A DNA stretch of 51,117 bases, taken from the NCBI GenBank assembly GCA_947373245.1, contig CANBWY010000007.1:1-51117 (forward strand), written 5' to 3'. Positions 8,250 to 16,681 of this stretch are shown here, piece by piece; the stretch's first letter is position 1; each line of letters opens with the position of its first letter. The notes beneath the pieces are model-generated. The model did not search any database. It was given only the letters and a program-made list of their open reading frames with translations, and was not told the origin of the DNA. This DNA is from Comamonadaceae bacterium. Lineage in GTDB: Bacteria > Pseudomonadota > Gammaproteobacteria > Burkholderiales > Burkholderiaceae_C. Both the position numbers and the translations under genes were made by a program.

Positions 8250-11200
8250 CGATTTCAGAACTCTGCATTCGTCGTCCGGTGATGACGATTTTGTTGTCCA
8301 TAGCGACTGTGGTGGCGGGTGTCATCGCGTACACCAAAATTCCAGTGGCAGCCCTGCCTAGTTTTAACAGCCCCGTGATTCAGGTGTCCGCCACCTTGTC
8401 GGGTGCCAGCCCCGAGAACATGGCCGCCTCGGTGGCCTTGCCGTTGGAAAAAGAATTCTCCACGATTGACGGCATCAACGTCATCAGCTCGACCAACTTT
8501 TTGAGCACCACCAGCATCACGCTGGAGTTCAACAACGACCGCGACATCGACAAAGCCGCCGTGGACGTGCAAGCCGCTTTGTTGCGCGCCCAACGTCGCT
8601 TGCCCATTGAGATGATCACGCCACCGTCGTACCGCAAGGTCAACCCTGCGGATGCACCTGTGTTGTTCATGACGCTGAACTCGCCAGCGATGGACTTGTC
8701 GGAAGTCAGCGATTACGCGGAAAACTTGATTTCGCCCAACTTGTCCACCATCGACGGTGTGGCGCAAGTGCTGGTCTATGGCCAAAAGCGCTACGCCGTG
8801 CGCGTGCGTGCCAACCCGGCGAAGCTCGCCTTGAACAACTTGACGATGGACGATGTGGCCCAAGCGGTCAACAAAGCCAACTCGAATGCGCCTGTGGGCG
8901 TATTGGATGGCCCACGTCAAGCCTTGACGATTTACGCCAACCCGCAACTGGTGCGTGCGCGTGAGTTTGCTGATTTACTCATTGCGCAGCGCAATGGTTT
9001 GTCCATTCGTCTGTCCGATGTGGCGGTGGTCAGCGAGAGTTACGAGCAAGTTAAAACCAGCGGCTCATTCATGGGGGAGCGCTCCGTCATCATTGCTGTG
9101 TTGCGCCAGCCCAGTGCCAACACCGTGAAGGTGGTCGATGGCATCCGTCGCATGATTCCGCAGTTTGTGAAACAAATGCCTGCGTCCATGCAGATCAACT
9201 TGCTCAACGATCGATCTTTGTCAATCCGTGAGTCCATCCACGACGTGAACTACACCTTGGCCTTGACCATTGGTTTGGTGGTGTTGGTGATTTTCTTGTT
9301 CCTCAAGCATGCGGCAGCCACCATCATTCCCGCTTTAAGTTTGCCTGTGTCTTTGATCGGTGCTTTCTTCTTGATGTACTGGTTGGGCTACAGCCTAGAC
9401 AACGTGTCGCTGCTGGGCATCACGCTGGCGGTGGGCTTGGTGGTGGATGATTCCATCGTGGTGCTGGAGAACATCGTGCGCTACGTGGAAGAAGGCATGC
9501 ACCCGCTCAAGGCCGCCTTGAAGGGCAGTAAAGAAGTCGGCTTCACCATCATTTCGATTTCGATTTCGCTGGTGGCCGTGTTCATCCCGATCTTCTTCAT
9601 GCCGGGGCCCATTGGTTTGTTGTTCCGCGAATTTGCCGTGGTGGTGTCGCTGTCGATTTTGGTGTCGGCCATCGTCTCGCTCACCTTGGTGCCCATGCTG
9701 TGCAGCCGCTTTTTGCCCAAGCACGGTGAAGAGCCCAAGGAGTACTGGATCACGGTCAAGTTTGACCAGGTCTTCCACGCGGTGCTGCGCAAGTACGAGT
9801 CCACCTTGGACTGGTGTTTGGCCCACCAACGCCATGTGTTGGCGGTGGCGATTGGCACCTTTGTGGTGACCATTGCCATGTACATCTGGGTGCCTAAAGG
9901 CTTTTTCCCAGAAGAAGACTTGAGCCAAATTCAGCTCACCACAGAAGCGGCGGAAGACATTTCTTTTGGTGCCATGCTGGCGCTGCAAGACCGAGCCGCC
10001 GAGATGGTCAAGAACGACCCCAACGTGCTGAGCATGGTGTCGTTTGTGGGCGGTGGTGGTGGTGGCGGCAACTTACCCAACAACGGGCGCATGTTCTTGA
10101 ACCTCAAGCCCAAGAGCGAGCGCGCACCAATGCAAAAGGTGTTGGAAGGTTTGCGCGCTAAGTTCCGTACCTTGCCCGGTTTGAATGTGTACATGCGTCC
10201 GATTCAAAACTTGCAGCTTGGTGGCAAGGTGAGTAAGAGCCGTTACCAGTTCATTTTGCAAAGCGTGGGCTTTGAGGGCGTGAACGAGTGGTCTGAAAAG
10301 ATGGTGCGCCAGATGCGCAATGACCCCAGCTTTCGTGACGTGACGACTGACTCACAGCTCAAGGGCTTGAACGTGTTGGTGGACATCAACCGCGAAAAAG
10401 CGGCCAGCGCAGGCGTGACGATGGCCGACATTCGCACGGCCTTGTATTCGTCCTACGGCGAGAAGCAAATCGGCACCATTTATACCCCTGTCAACACCTA
10501 CCAAGTGATCTTGGAGTCGGTGGAAGAGAGTCGGCAATTTGAGGCGGGCTTGAACGATATCTATCTGCGCGGTCGCGCCACAGATCGCTTGGTGCCGCTC
10601 TCCAGCATGGCGACCTTCAAGCGTTTCATTGGCCCAACGGCGGTGAATCACCAAGGCCAAATTCCTGCGGTGACCATCTCGTTCAACTTGGCACCCGATG
10701 TGCCGCTGGGCGACGCGACGGGCAAGATTGATCAGTTCACCAAAGACATTGAGTTGCCTGCCACCATCATCACCAGCTATGGCGGTGATGCGGCGGTGTT
10801 CCAGAGCGGTCAGTCTGGGCAAGTGATCTTGCTCGTCAGTGCCTTGTGTGTCATTTATGTGCTGCTGGGTGTTTTGTATGAAAGCTACATCCACCCACTG
10901 ACGATTCTGGCCGGTTTGCCATCGGCGGCGATTGGCGCTTTGTTGTTCTTGCGTTTGTTTGGCATGGAGCTGACCATCATTGCCACCATCGGTATTTTGT
11001 TGCTGATCGGTATCGTGAAGAAAAACGCGATTTTGATGATTGACTTTGCGCTCGAAGCCCAACGCCATCACAACATGACGCCCCGCGAAGCCATTCGCTC
11101 TGCCTGTTTGACGCGGTTTCGCCCCATCTTGATGACCACTTTGGCCGCCATGATGGGGGCATTGCCGATTGCCTTGGGGCTAGGTGCTGGTGCGGAACTG

Positions 11201-11344
11201 CGCATGCCGCTGGGCATTGTGGTGGTGGGTGGTTTGGCGTTCTCGCAGGTCATCACGCTCTACATCACGCCGGTGATTTACATCTACCTTGAAAAATACA
11301 GCGGCACAGGGCCGATGCACATTCCTACAGAGATGATGCCCTAA
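8246..11344 (+). CDS. RND multidrug efflux transporter permease (HAE1-type)
   Basis: A 1032-residue inner-membrane pump that exports drugs or other amphiphiles by proton antiport. The N-terminus MTISELCIRRPVMTILLS is typical. Twelve membrane segments can be placed in two sets, separated by two large periplasmic loops. The proton-relay aspartate pair is visible in TM4 (AVGLVVDDSIVVLENI), and the matching lysine region in TM10 (GIVKKNAILMIDF). A Gly run (VGGGGGGGN) occurs in the second loop. Substrates cannot be told from sequence. It is translationally coupled to the adaptor and ends on a CTAA shared with convergent mobA. The partner OMF channel must be encoded elsewhere. Confidence 0.95.
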   Translation: MTISELCIRRPVMTILLSIATVVAGVIAYTKIPVAALPSFNSPVIQVSATLSGASPENMAASVALPLEKEFSTIDGINVISSTNFLSTTSITLEFNNDRDIDKAAVDVQAALLRAQRRLPIEMITPPSYRKVNPADAPVLFMTLNSPAMDLSEVSDYAENLISPNLSTIDGVAQVLVYGQKRYAVRVRANPAKLALNNLTMDDVAQAVNKANSNAPVGVLDGPRQALTIYANPQLVRAREFADLLIAQRNGLSIRLSDVAVVSESYEQVKTSGSFMGERSVIIAVLRQPSANTVKVVDGIRRMIPQFVKQMPASMQINLLNDRSLSIRESIHDVNYTLALTIGLVVLVIFLFLKHAAATIIPALSLPVSLIGAFFLMYWLGYSLDNVSLLGITLAVGLVVDDSIVVLENIVRYVEEGMHPLKAALKGSKEVGFTIISISISLVAVFIPIFFMPGPIGLLFREFAVVVSLSILVSAIVSLTLVPMLCSRFLPKHGEEPKEYWITVKFDQVFHAVLRKYESTLDWCLAHQRHVLAVAIGTFVVTIAMYIWVPKGFFPEEDLSQIQLTTEAAEDISFGAMLALQDRAAEMVKNDPNVLSMVSFVGGGGGGGNLPNNGRMFLNLKPKSERAPMQKVLEGLRAKFRTLPGLNVYMRPIQNLQLGGKVSKSRYQFILQSVGFEGVNEWSEKMVRQMRNDPSFRDVTTDSQLKGLNVLVDINREKAASAGVTMADIRTALYSSYGEKQIGTIYTPVNTYQVILESVEESRQFEAGLNDIYLRGRATDRLVPLSSMATFKRFIGPTAVNHQGQIPAVTISFNLAPDVPLGDATGKIDQFTKDIELPATIITSYGGDAAVFQSGQSGQVILLVSALCVIYVLLGVLYESYIHPLTILAGLPSAAIGALLFLRLFGMELTIIATIGILLLIGIVKKNAILMIDFALEAQRHHNMTPREAIRSACLTRFRPILMTTLAAMMGALPIALGLGAGAELRMPLGIVVVGGLAFSQVITLYITPVIYIYLEKYSGTGPMHIPTEMMP

Positions 11345-12012
11345 CGGGTTGACGGGGAGGGCGCAGCGCCCTCTAGGGCTTGCAGCTCCGTCAAGGTGTT
11401 GACATTGGCAAAGGCGAGTGGGTCGTCGCTGGGGGTATCAAAGGGCACGAGGGCTGTTTTGTGCTGTGCTGCCCACGCGCCTACCTTGCGACCACCGGCC
11501 TGGGTGAACTTGGCCAAGCTGTCAGCCAGCGACACCTTCATCAGACAAAACACGGGCTGTGGGCGAATTTCGATACAGCCGTCGGCTTGTACTTGCGGTG
11601 CGGCGGCCATCGCCATCTCGGCGTCTTCTTTCAGCAAAGCGGTGGATAAGCGCTCTGCCAAATCGAGCGGCAGGCGGGGGGTATCGCAGGGTACGCACAA
11701 CAGGTAAGGCGTGCGTGCGTGCGCAAAACCGACCAGAAAGCCCGCCAAAGGGCCTGCAAAGTCTGCCGTGGCATCAGGCCACACCTCTGTGTCAAACGCG
11801 GCGTAGGCCGCGAGGTTGCGGTTGGCATTGAGCATCACCGTGCCCACTTGCGGGACAAGCCGCATCAGCGTGCGCTGCACGAGTGGCGTACCGTTGAAGC
11901 CTTGCAGGCCTTTGTCCAAACCGCCCATGCGACTACCGCGTCCGCCTGCCAAGATCAATCCTGTGATGTCTGCTGGGGCGATGGGGTGGTGGGTCATGTG
12001 TTGCTGGTGCAT
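11341..12012 (-). CDS. mobA: molybdenum cofactor guanylyltransferase
   Basis: Attaches GMP to molybdopterin to make the MGD form of the cofactor used by DMSO-reductase-family enzymes such as nitrate reductase. The nucleotide-binding signature LILAGGRGSRMGGLDKGLQ is close to the N-terminus, and the metal-binding region CVPCDTPRLP follows near residue 110. The 223-residue length is near the family norm. An alternative ATG at 11997 would remove five residues; neither start has a strong ribosome site. It lies 10 bases after moaA on the same strand, so the two cofactor genes form an operon. Its stop (TAG) and the RND pump stop (TAA) share CTAA at 11341-11344. Confidence 0.93.
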   Translation of the reverse strand: MHQQHMTHHPIAPADITGLILAGGRGSRMGGLDKGLQGFNGTPLVQRTLMRLVPQVGTVMLNANRNLAAYAAFDTEVWPDATADFAGPLAGFLVGFAHARTPYLLCVPCDTPRLPLDLAERLSTALLKEDAEMAMAAAPQVQADGCIEIRPQPVFCLMKVSLADSLAKFTQAGGRKVGAWAAQHKTALVPFDTPSDDPLAFANVNTLTELQALEGAAPSPSTR

Positions 12013-12022
12013 CCGCGCGGGT

Positions 12023-13201
12023 TTAGCCGCCGATATAGCTCATCTCAACCCGGCGCACAGCGCTCGCTGCATCGACGGGCAAAGAAGCTCGCAGTTCTGA
12101 GTAGCGATCGTCGCGTTGGTGCCAGATGTGGCCAATGGCCGAGGCAAGGTCGGTATCGGTGGTTGGGTTGCCGCTTGAATTCGACTTCCGCAATAGGCTG
12201 CGCAAGTCATAGCCCTGCGTGGCGAACAAACACAGGTAGAGCTTGCCTTCCGTGGAGAGGCGGGCGCGGTTGCAGTCGCGGCAAAACGCTTGCGTGACGC
12301 TACTGATGACGCCGATTTCACCCAAATCAGGGTCGAACTTGCCAGCGGCATTGGCGTAGCCCCAGCGTTGCGCCGTCTCGCCCCGTGCGCTGGCTTCTAA
12401 GGCTACCAAGGGGAATTCTTGTTGGAGGCGTTGAATCACCTCGTTGGAGGGCAGCACGTCATCCATGCACCAGCCATTGGTAGCACCCACGTCCATGTAT
12501 TCGATGAAGCGCAGCGTGATGCCACTCCCACGGAAATGACGAGCCATGGGCAAGATTTGGTCAACGTTGGTGCGGCGCTTGACCACCATGTTCACCTTTA
12601 GGCCCGTCAAATGGCCGTTGGCGTCTAGTCCTAAGCCCGCGTCTTTGGCGGCGGCGATGCCATCCAGCACATCGGTCACGGGAAAGTCCACATCGTTCAT
12701 GGCGCGGAATATGGCATCGTCCAAGCCGTCAAGGCTCACGGTCACGCGGTTCAAACCCGCGTCTTTCAGTGCTTTCGCTTTGCGTGCCAGCAGCGAGCCG
12801 TTGGTGGTGAGGGTCAGGTCCAGGGGCGTGCCGTCAGGCGTTTGGATGTTGGCGAGTTGCGCCACCAAGACTTCTAGGTTTTTGCGTAGCAGGGGCTCGC
12901 CGCCGGTGAGGCGAATTTTGCGCACACCGTGGGCCACAAACACTTTGGCGAGCCGGGTGATTTCTTCAAAGTTCAGCAAGTCGCTGTGGGGCAGGTAGGC
13001 GTAGTCTTTGTCGAACACCGCTTTGGGCATGCAGTAGTTGCAACGAAAGTTACAACGGTCGGTCACGCTGATGCGCAAGTCATGCAACGGGCGGCCCAAA
13101 CTGTCGCTGAGCAAACCATGGGTCGCAATGGTTTGAGCGGGGACGGTGGCGACGAGGGCTTGGAGCCGTTGGTCGACCAGTGGGATAACGCGTTCAGACA
13201 T
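12023..13201 (-). CDS. moaA: GTP 3',8-cyclase (radical SAM, molybdopterin synthesis)
   Basis: Catalyses the first step of molybdenum cofactor synthesis, making 3',8-cyclo-GTP from GTP. The radical SAM cluster site Cys50, Cys54 and Cys57 ([10 protein letters not shown]) and the second C-terminal 4Fe-4S site ([21 protein letters not shown]) are both present, along with TGGEPLLRK. The protein ends in the functionally required Gly-Gly. At 392 residues it is somewhat longer than average because of an N-terminal extension of about 35 residues. A possible FNR box lies 38 bases upstream of the start. mobA follows. Confidence 0.96.
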   Translation of the reverse strand: MSERVIPLVDQRLQALVATVPAQTIATHGLLSDSLGRPLHDLRISVTDRCNFRCNYCMPKAVFDKDYAYLPHSDLLNFEEITRLAKVFVAHGVRKIRLTGGEPLLRKNLEVLVAQLANIQTPDGTPLDLTLTTNGSLLARKAKALKDAGLNRVTVSLDGLDDAIFRAMNDVDFPVTDVLDGIAAAKDAGLGLDANGHLTGLKVNMVVKRRTNVDQILPMARHFRGSGITLRFIEYMDVGATNGWCMDDVLPSNEVIQRLQQEFPLVALEASARGETAQRWGYANAAGKFDPDLGEIGVISSVTQAFCRDCNRARLSTEGKLYLCLFATQGYDLRSLLRKSNSSGNPTTDTDLASAIGHIWHQRDDRYSELRASLPVDAASAVRRVEMSYIGG

Positions 13202-13238
13202 GGGGTTGATTTTGCCTGACCCACGAATCCCCTAAGCC

Positions 13239-13252
13239 TTGATGTAGATCAG
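13239..13252. promoter_or_regulatory. possible FNR/ANR binding site
   Basis: TTGATGTAGATCAG matches the FNR-family palindrome TTGAT-N4-ATCAA at nine of ten positions. It lies in the 109-base gap between moaA (minus, start 13201) and the DUF3149 gene (plus, start 13311). Control of molybdenum cofactor genes by oxygen level would make sense. A nine-of-ten match is expected about once by chance in a sequence this long, so the position between two starts is the main support. Confidence 0.45.
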
Positions 13253-13310
13253 TGCGCGTTGCGTTGCAGCGAGGCAAAGTACAGCTATTGCAATTGATAA
13301 GAAAGAAACC

Positions 13311-13454
13311 ATGAAAGCTTGGATTGACCTTTTCTCCACCGACTACGGCCTGATGAGTGTGGCTGTGATCGCTTTTATTTTGGTGATGGCGGTGTACTTT
13401 TTGCGTGTTTTCTTGGGAATGATGGACGAAACCGGTAAAAGCACACACGAGTAA
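13311..13454 (+). CDS. DUF3149 small single-pass membrane protein
   Basis: A 47-residue frame beginning MKAWIDLFSTDYGLMS with one strongly hydrophobic segment (about 15-36, VAVIAFILVMAVYFLRVFL) and a polar, acidic tail. The start, the FSTDYG motif and the size match the DUF3149 family of short inner-membrane proteins in betaproteobacteria. A ribosome site (AAGAAAG) precedes the ATG. Its function is unknown. The gene stands alone between moaA and ppa, with the possible FNR box 58 bases upstream of its start, so low-oxygen expression is possible but unproven. Confidence 0.8.
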   Translation: MKAWIDLFSTDYGLMSVAVIAFILVMAVYFLRVFLGMMDETGKSTHE

Positions 13455-13547
13455 ATGAAATGACAGGCATCTGAGGCGCAAGCCCCATGAAAGTAAAATC
13501 GGGGCTAATCCTCAGAGTTTCTTTTTTAACTTTTATAACAAGACACC

Positions 13548-14084
13548 ATGTCCCTGAATAAAGTCACCCCCGGTAGCAAAGTTCCCGAATCTTTCAATGT
13601 GATCATCGAAATCCCGATGAACTCGGATCCTGTGAAGTACGAAGTCGACAAAGAGTCTGGCGCTTTGTTTGTTGATCGCTTCATGGGCACTGCCATGCAT
13701 TACCCCACCAACTACGGTTATGTGCCACAAACCATCGCTGGCGATGGGGACCCTGTGGACGTGTTGGTGATGACGCCCTTCCCATTGCCACCCGGCGTGG
13801 TGGTGCCTTGCCGCGCCATCGGTATTTTGTTGATGGAAGACGAAGGCGGCATGGACGGCAAAGTGCTGGCTGTGCCCACAGAAAAAATCTTGGCCAGCTA
13901 CGCCAAGATCAAATCCTTGGACGACATCCATGAGTTGCAACTCAAGCAAATCGCCCACTTCTTTGAACACTACAAAGACCTCGAAAAAGGCAAGTGGGTC
14001 AAGGTGATGGGTTGGGAAGGCTTGGCGTCTGCTGCCAAAGAAATCATGGACGGCATTGCCAACTACAACAAGAAGTCCCAATAA
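13548..14084 (+). CDS. ppa: inorganic pyrophosphatase (family I)
   Basis: Cytoplasmic 178-residue enzyme splitting pyrophosphate into two phosphates, which pulls biosynthetic reactions forward. The family I metal-site signature DGDPVDVLV is visible near residues 65-73, with the other conserved stretches FNVIIEIP, YEVDKESGAL, MHYPTNYGYVPQT and LDDIHEL in order. The length is typical. The 93-base gap upstream holds an AGCCCC...GGGGCT inverted repeat (13480-13506), but I cannot name a promoter there. It converges with the LysR gene 8 bases downstream. Confidence 0.97.
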   Translation: MSLNKVTPGSKVPESFNVIIEIPMNSDPVKYEVDKESGALFVDRFMGTAMHYPTNYGYVPQTIAGDGDPVDVLVMTPFPLPPGVVVPCRAIGILLMEDEGGMDGKVLAVPTEKILASYAKIKSLDDIHELQLKQIAHFFEHYKDLEKGKWVKVMGWEGLASAAKEIMDGIANYNKKSQ

Positions 14085-14092
14085 AGACGCAC

Positions 14093-15046
14093 TCAGTCTT
14101 GGATGTTGTATTGCGCCTGCCCCATGGCCTTGAGAATTGCTTTCATGGCCTGGACTGCGTTTGAAAGCGCACGCCCTTGCTTGGTGATCAGGCCAAAGCC
14201 TTGCATTTGCAGTGGCAGTAATTCGCTCACACAACGCACTTGCACACTTTCACAGGCTTTGGCCACTTCATCGGTCAGCAGCGCCACCATGTCGGTTTGA
14301 CTGATCAAACGTCGGATGGTGTCGAGGTCGTGCGTTTCCACCAGCCGTTGGGGCGGCATGATTTTTTGCTGCACAAACAGCGATTCAAATTTCAAACGCA
14401 TCAAACTGCCCTGTGGCGGCATGATCCAAAGGGCCTGTGCCAACTCGTCCCAGGTCATGGTCTGTCTTGTGTGCCAAGGATGCGTTGGCCGGGCGACGAC
14501 GTGGACGGGCTGTTCATCGACCAAGGCTTCATAGTCAAAAGCCTCTGGGTCTAACTCAGGGGATAAGCGGCCGACCACGATGTCGAGTTCATCGCGCCTG
14601 AGTTTGAGCATCAGCTCCGGGCTGGAGTCGACCATCAAGTTCACGCGGGATTGGGTGAATTGCGTTTGAAACTCAGCAATGGCACGGGGCACCATGGTCA
14701 GAGCCGGCGCCTTGATGGAGCCTATGGCGATGTGATGCGCAGCGTCAGCGCGGCTGGCCGATACCTCCTCCCAAACGTGGTTGAGTTCGCTCAACACATG
14801 ACGGGCACGCCGAATCACCGAAGCGCCAGCGACGGTGGCTTCCACCCCACGCGGGAACCGCTGGAACAAAGCGAGGCCGAGCATCTTCTCTAATTCGGCG
14901 AGCATTTTGGAGGCTGCAGGTTGGGTCATGCCCAGCGCATCTGCGGCGCGTTGCAAACTGGCGTAGTCGTCCATGGCCACCACCAGCGTCAAAGCGCGAA
15001 GTTTGAGTCGATGTCTCAAAAACCAATGGGAAGGGGAATAAAGCAT
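14093..15046 (-). CDS. LysR family transcriptional regulator
   Basis: A 317-residue LysR-type protein. The helix-turn-helix is clear near the N-terminus (DDYASLQRAADALGMTQPAASKMLAELE), followed by the linker helix and the two-lobed effector domain. The ATG at 15046 is preferred; a TTG at 15064 is the only alternative. It is transcribed away from the sulfatase gene across a 127-base AT-rich gap (15047-15173) containing an AGGCCT-centred imperfect dyad around 15108-15124. LysR regulators usually control their divergent neighbour, so it probably governs the sulfatase and binding protein in response to their substrate. The effector is unknown. Confidence 0.9.
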   Translation of the reverse strand: MLYSPSHWFLRHRLKLRALTLVVAMDDYASLQRAADALGMTQPAASKMLAELEKMLGLALFQRFPRGVEATVAGASVIRRARHVLSELNHVWEEVSASRADAAHHIAIGSIKAPALTMVPRAIAEFQTQFTQSRVNLMVDSSPELMLKLRRDELDIVVGRLSPELDPEAFDYEALVDEQPVHVVARPTHPWHTRQTMTWDELAQALWIMPPQGSLMRLKFESLFVQQKIMPPQRLVETHDLDTIRRLISQTDMVALLTDEVAKACESVQVRCVSELLPLQMQGFGLITKQGRALSNAVQAMKAILKAMGQAQYNIQD

Positions 15047-15173
15047 AGGACAGCACCCAGTCAATTAAGCATATTGATTTTGACATGTTAAAGCTATATT
15101 TATTCATTGGTTAAGGCCTATTAAAGCGCATAGCATGGACCGTATCTACTAGCCAATACATGTTGAAAATCGA

Positions 15174-16661
15174 ATGACAAACCCTGCTTTAAATCATCCC
15201 AATGTGCTGTTCATCTCGGTGGACCAATGGCCTGGTCACTTGTTGGGCTGTGCGGGTCATCCGGTCATCCAAACGCCGACCATTGACCATCTGGCGCGCT
15301 TGGGCACGCGGTTTAACCGAGCTTATGCAGAATCCCCGATTTGTATTCCCTCGCGCCGCTCCATGATGACGGGACTGTCCCCCAAGGGCCACGGCGACCG
15401 CAGTTTCAACCCCACGCTGCGAATGCCGAAAGTGCCTTTGTTGGCGCAGGCATTTCGCGATGCAGGCTACCAAACGAATGCGGTGGGCAAGTTGCATGTC
15501 TACCCGCCCCGTGACCGAATTGGCTTTGATGATGTGTTGCTGGCCGAGGAAGGGCGTCCCAAATTGGGGGCCATCGACGACTACGAGATGTATCTGGCCG
15601 CCCAAGGCCACGCCGGGGAGCAATTCATGCACGGCATGAACAACAACGATTACCTCAACCGCCCGTGGCATCTGAGTGAGGCCAGTCACGTCACCAACTG
15701 GATCACCCGTGAGGCGGCCAAAACCATCAAACGGCGCGACCCCACCCGACCCGCTTTTTGGCATGTCTCGTACACCCATCCACACCCACCCTTGGCGCCT
15801 TTGCAGTGCTACTTGGACATGTACCGCGATGTCCACATTGATGAGGCTTGGCATGCCGATTGGGAAACGCACAAACCGATTTCAGCCTTGGACGCTGTCC
15901 GTGACTATTGGCCTGTGGGCGAGAGCAAGGACACGCACAAACAGCTGCGCCAAGCCTATTACGCGCTGTGCACCCACATCGACCATCAGATACGCATCAT
16001 CTTAGGCACGCTGCGCGAAGAAGACTTGCTCAACGACACGCTCATCATGTTCACAGCAGACCACGGGGACATGCTGGGCAATTTCGGACTGTGGGCCAAA
16101 CGGATGTTCTACGAAGGGGCGAGCGCCTTGCCCATGATTCTGATCGACACGGCGCATCAAAACCGGGTCAAAGCCAACCATGTGGATTCACGTCTGGTGG
16201 GGCTGCAAGACATCATGCCGACCTTGTTGGATTTGGCTGGCATTGCGATTCCCTCCACAGTCGAAGGCTTGTCCATGGTGGGTAGCCAAACACGCCCCTT
16301 CTTGTATGGCGAATGTCGCGAGGATGCAGGCGCGACGCGCATGGTCCATGACGGGCGACACAAGTTGATCTGGTACCCCGCCGGCAATGTGGTGCAGTTG
16401 TTTGACCTCGAATGCGACCCTCAAGAGCGACACGATTGCGCAGAACAAGCCGACTACCTGGGCATTCGCACGCATTTGGAGTCCGTGCTGGTAGGGCAGC
16501 TCTATGGCGACGACCTTGCATGGGTCCACGGCGGCAAACTCATCGGATTCCCGCCTGTCAGCACGCCGTTCAAGGCCGATCGAGGCATGTCTGGGCAACG
16601 TGGCTTGCATTTTCCAACCCCGCCCTTGGACCCCGCTGGCAAGCAAGTGGGTTCACCTTAA
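15174..16661 (+). CDS. type I sulfatase / phosphonate monoester hydrolase family
   Basis: A 495-residue alkaline-phosphatase-superfamily hydrolase. The active-site C-x-P-S-R signature is present (CIPSR, Cys57), the cysteine that is converted to formylglycine. Metal ligands are visible in FISVDQW near the N-terminus and FTADHGDMLGN near 300. It has no signal peptide, so it would act in the cytoplasm on an imported sulfate or phosphonate ester. A formylglycine-generating enzyme is not encoded in this window. It is divergent from a LysR gene and followed after 20 bases by a Bug-type binding protein. Close relatives include choline sulfatase and phosphonate monoester hydrolase; I cannot choose between them. 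Confidence 0.88.
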   Translation: MTNPALNHPNVLFISVDQWPGHLLGCAGHPVIQTPTIDHLARLGTRFNRAYAESPICIPSRRSMMTGLSPKGHGDRSFNPTLRMPKVPLLAQAFRDAGYQTNAVGKLHVYPPRDRIGFDDVLLAEEGRPKLGAIDDYEMYLAAQGHAGEQFMHGMNNNDYLNRPWHLSEASHVTNWITREAAKTIKRRDPTRPAFWHVSYTHPHPPLAPLQCYLDMYRDVHIDEAWHADWETHKPISALDAVRDYWPVGESKDTHKQLRQAYYALCTHIDHQIRIILGTLREEDLLNDTLIMFTADHGDMLGNFGLWAKRMFYEGASALPMILIDTAHQNRVKANHVDSRLVGLQDIMPTLLDLAGIAIPSTVEGLSMVGSQTRPFLYGECREDAGATRMVHDGRHKLIWYPAGNVVQLFDLECDPQERHDCAEQADYLGIRTHLESVLVGQLYGDDLAWVHGGKLIGFPPVSTPFKADRGMSGQRGLHFPTPPLDPAGKQVGSP

Positions 16662-16681
16662 TCCAACTGACTGGAGACAAC

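Noticed and set aside
9481-9988. Long minus-strand frames inside the RND pump gene
   Set aside because: They are low-complexity His/Gln/Arg-rich antisense frames with no ribosome site or family pattern.
13480-13506. AGCCCC...GGGGCT inverted repeat before ppa as an operator or riboswitch
   Set aside because: The stem is six bases with a 14-base loop and no known motif; I could not tie it to a regulator.
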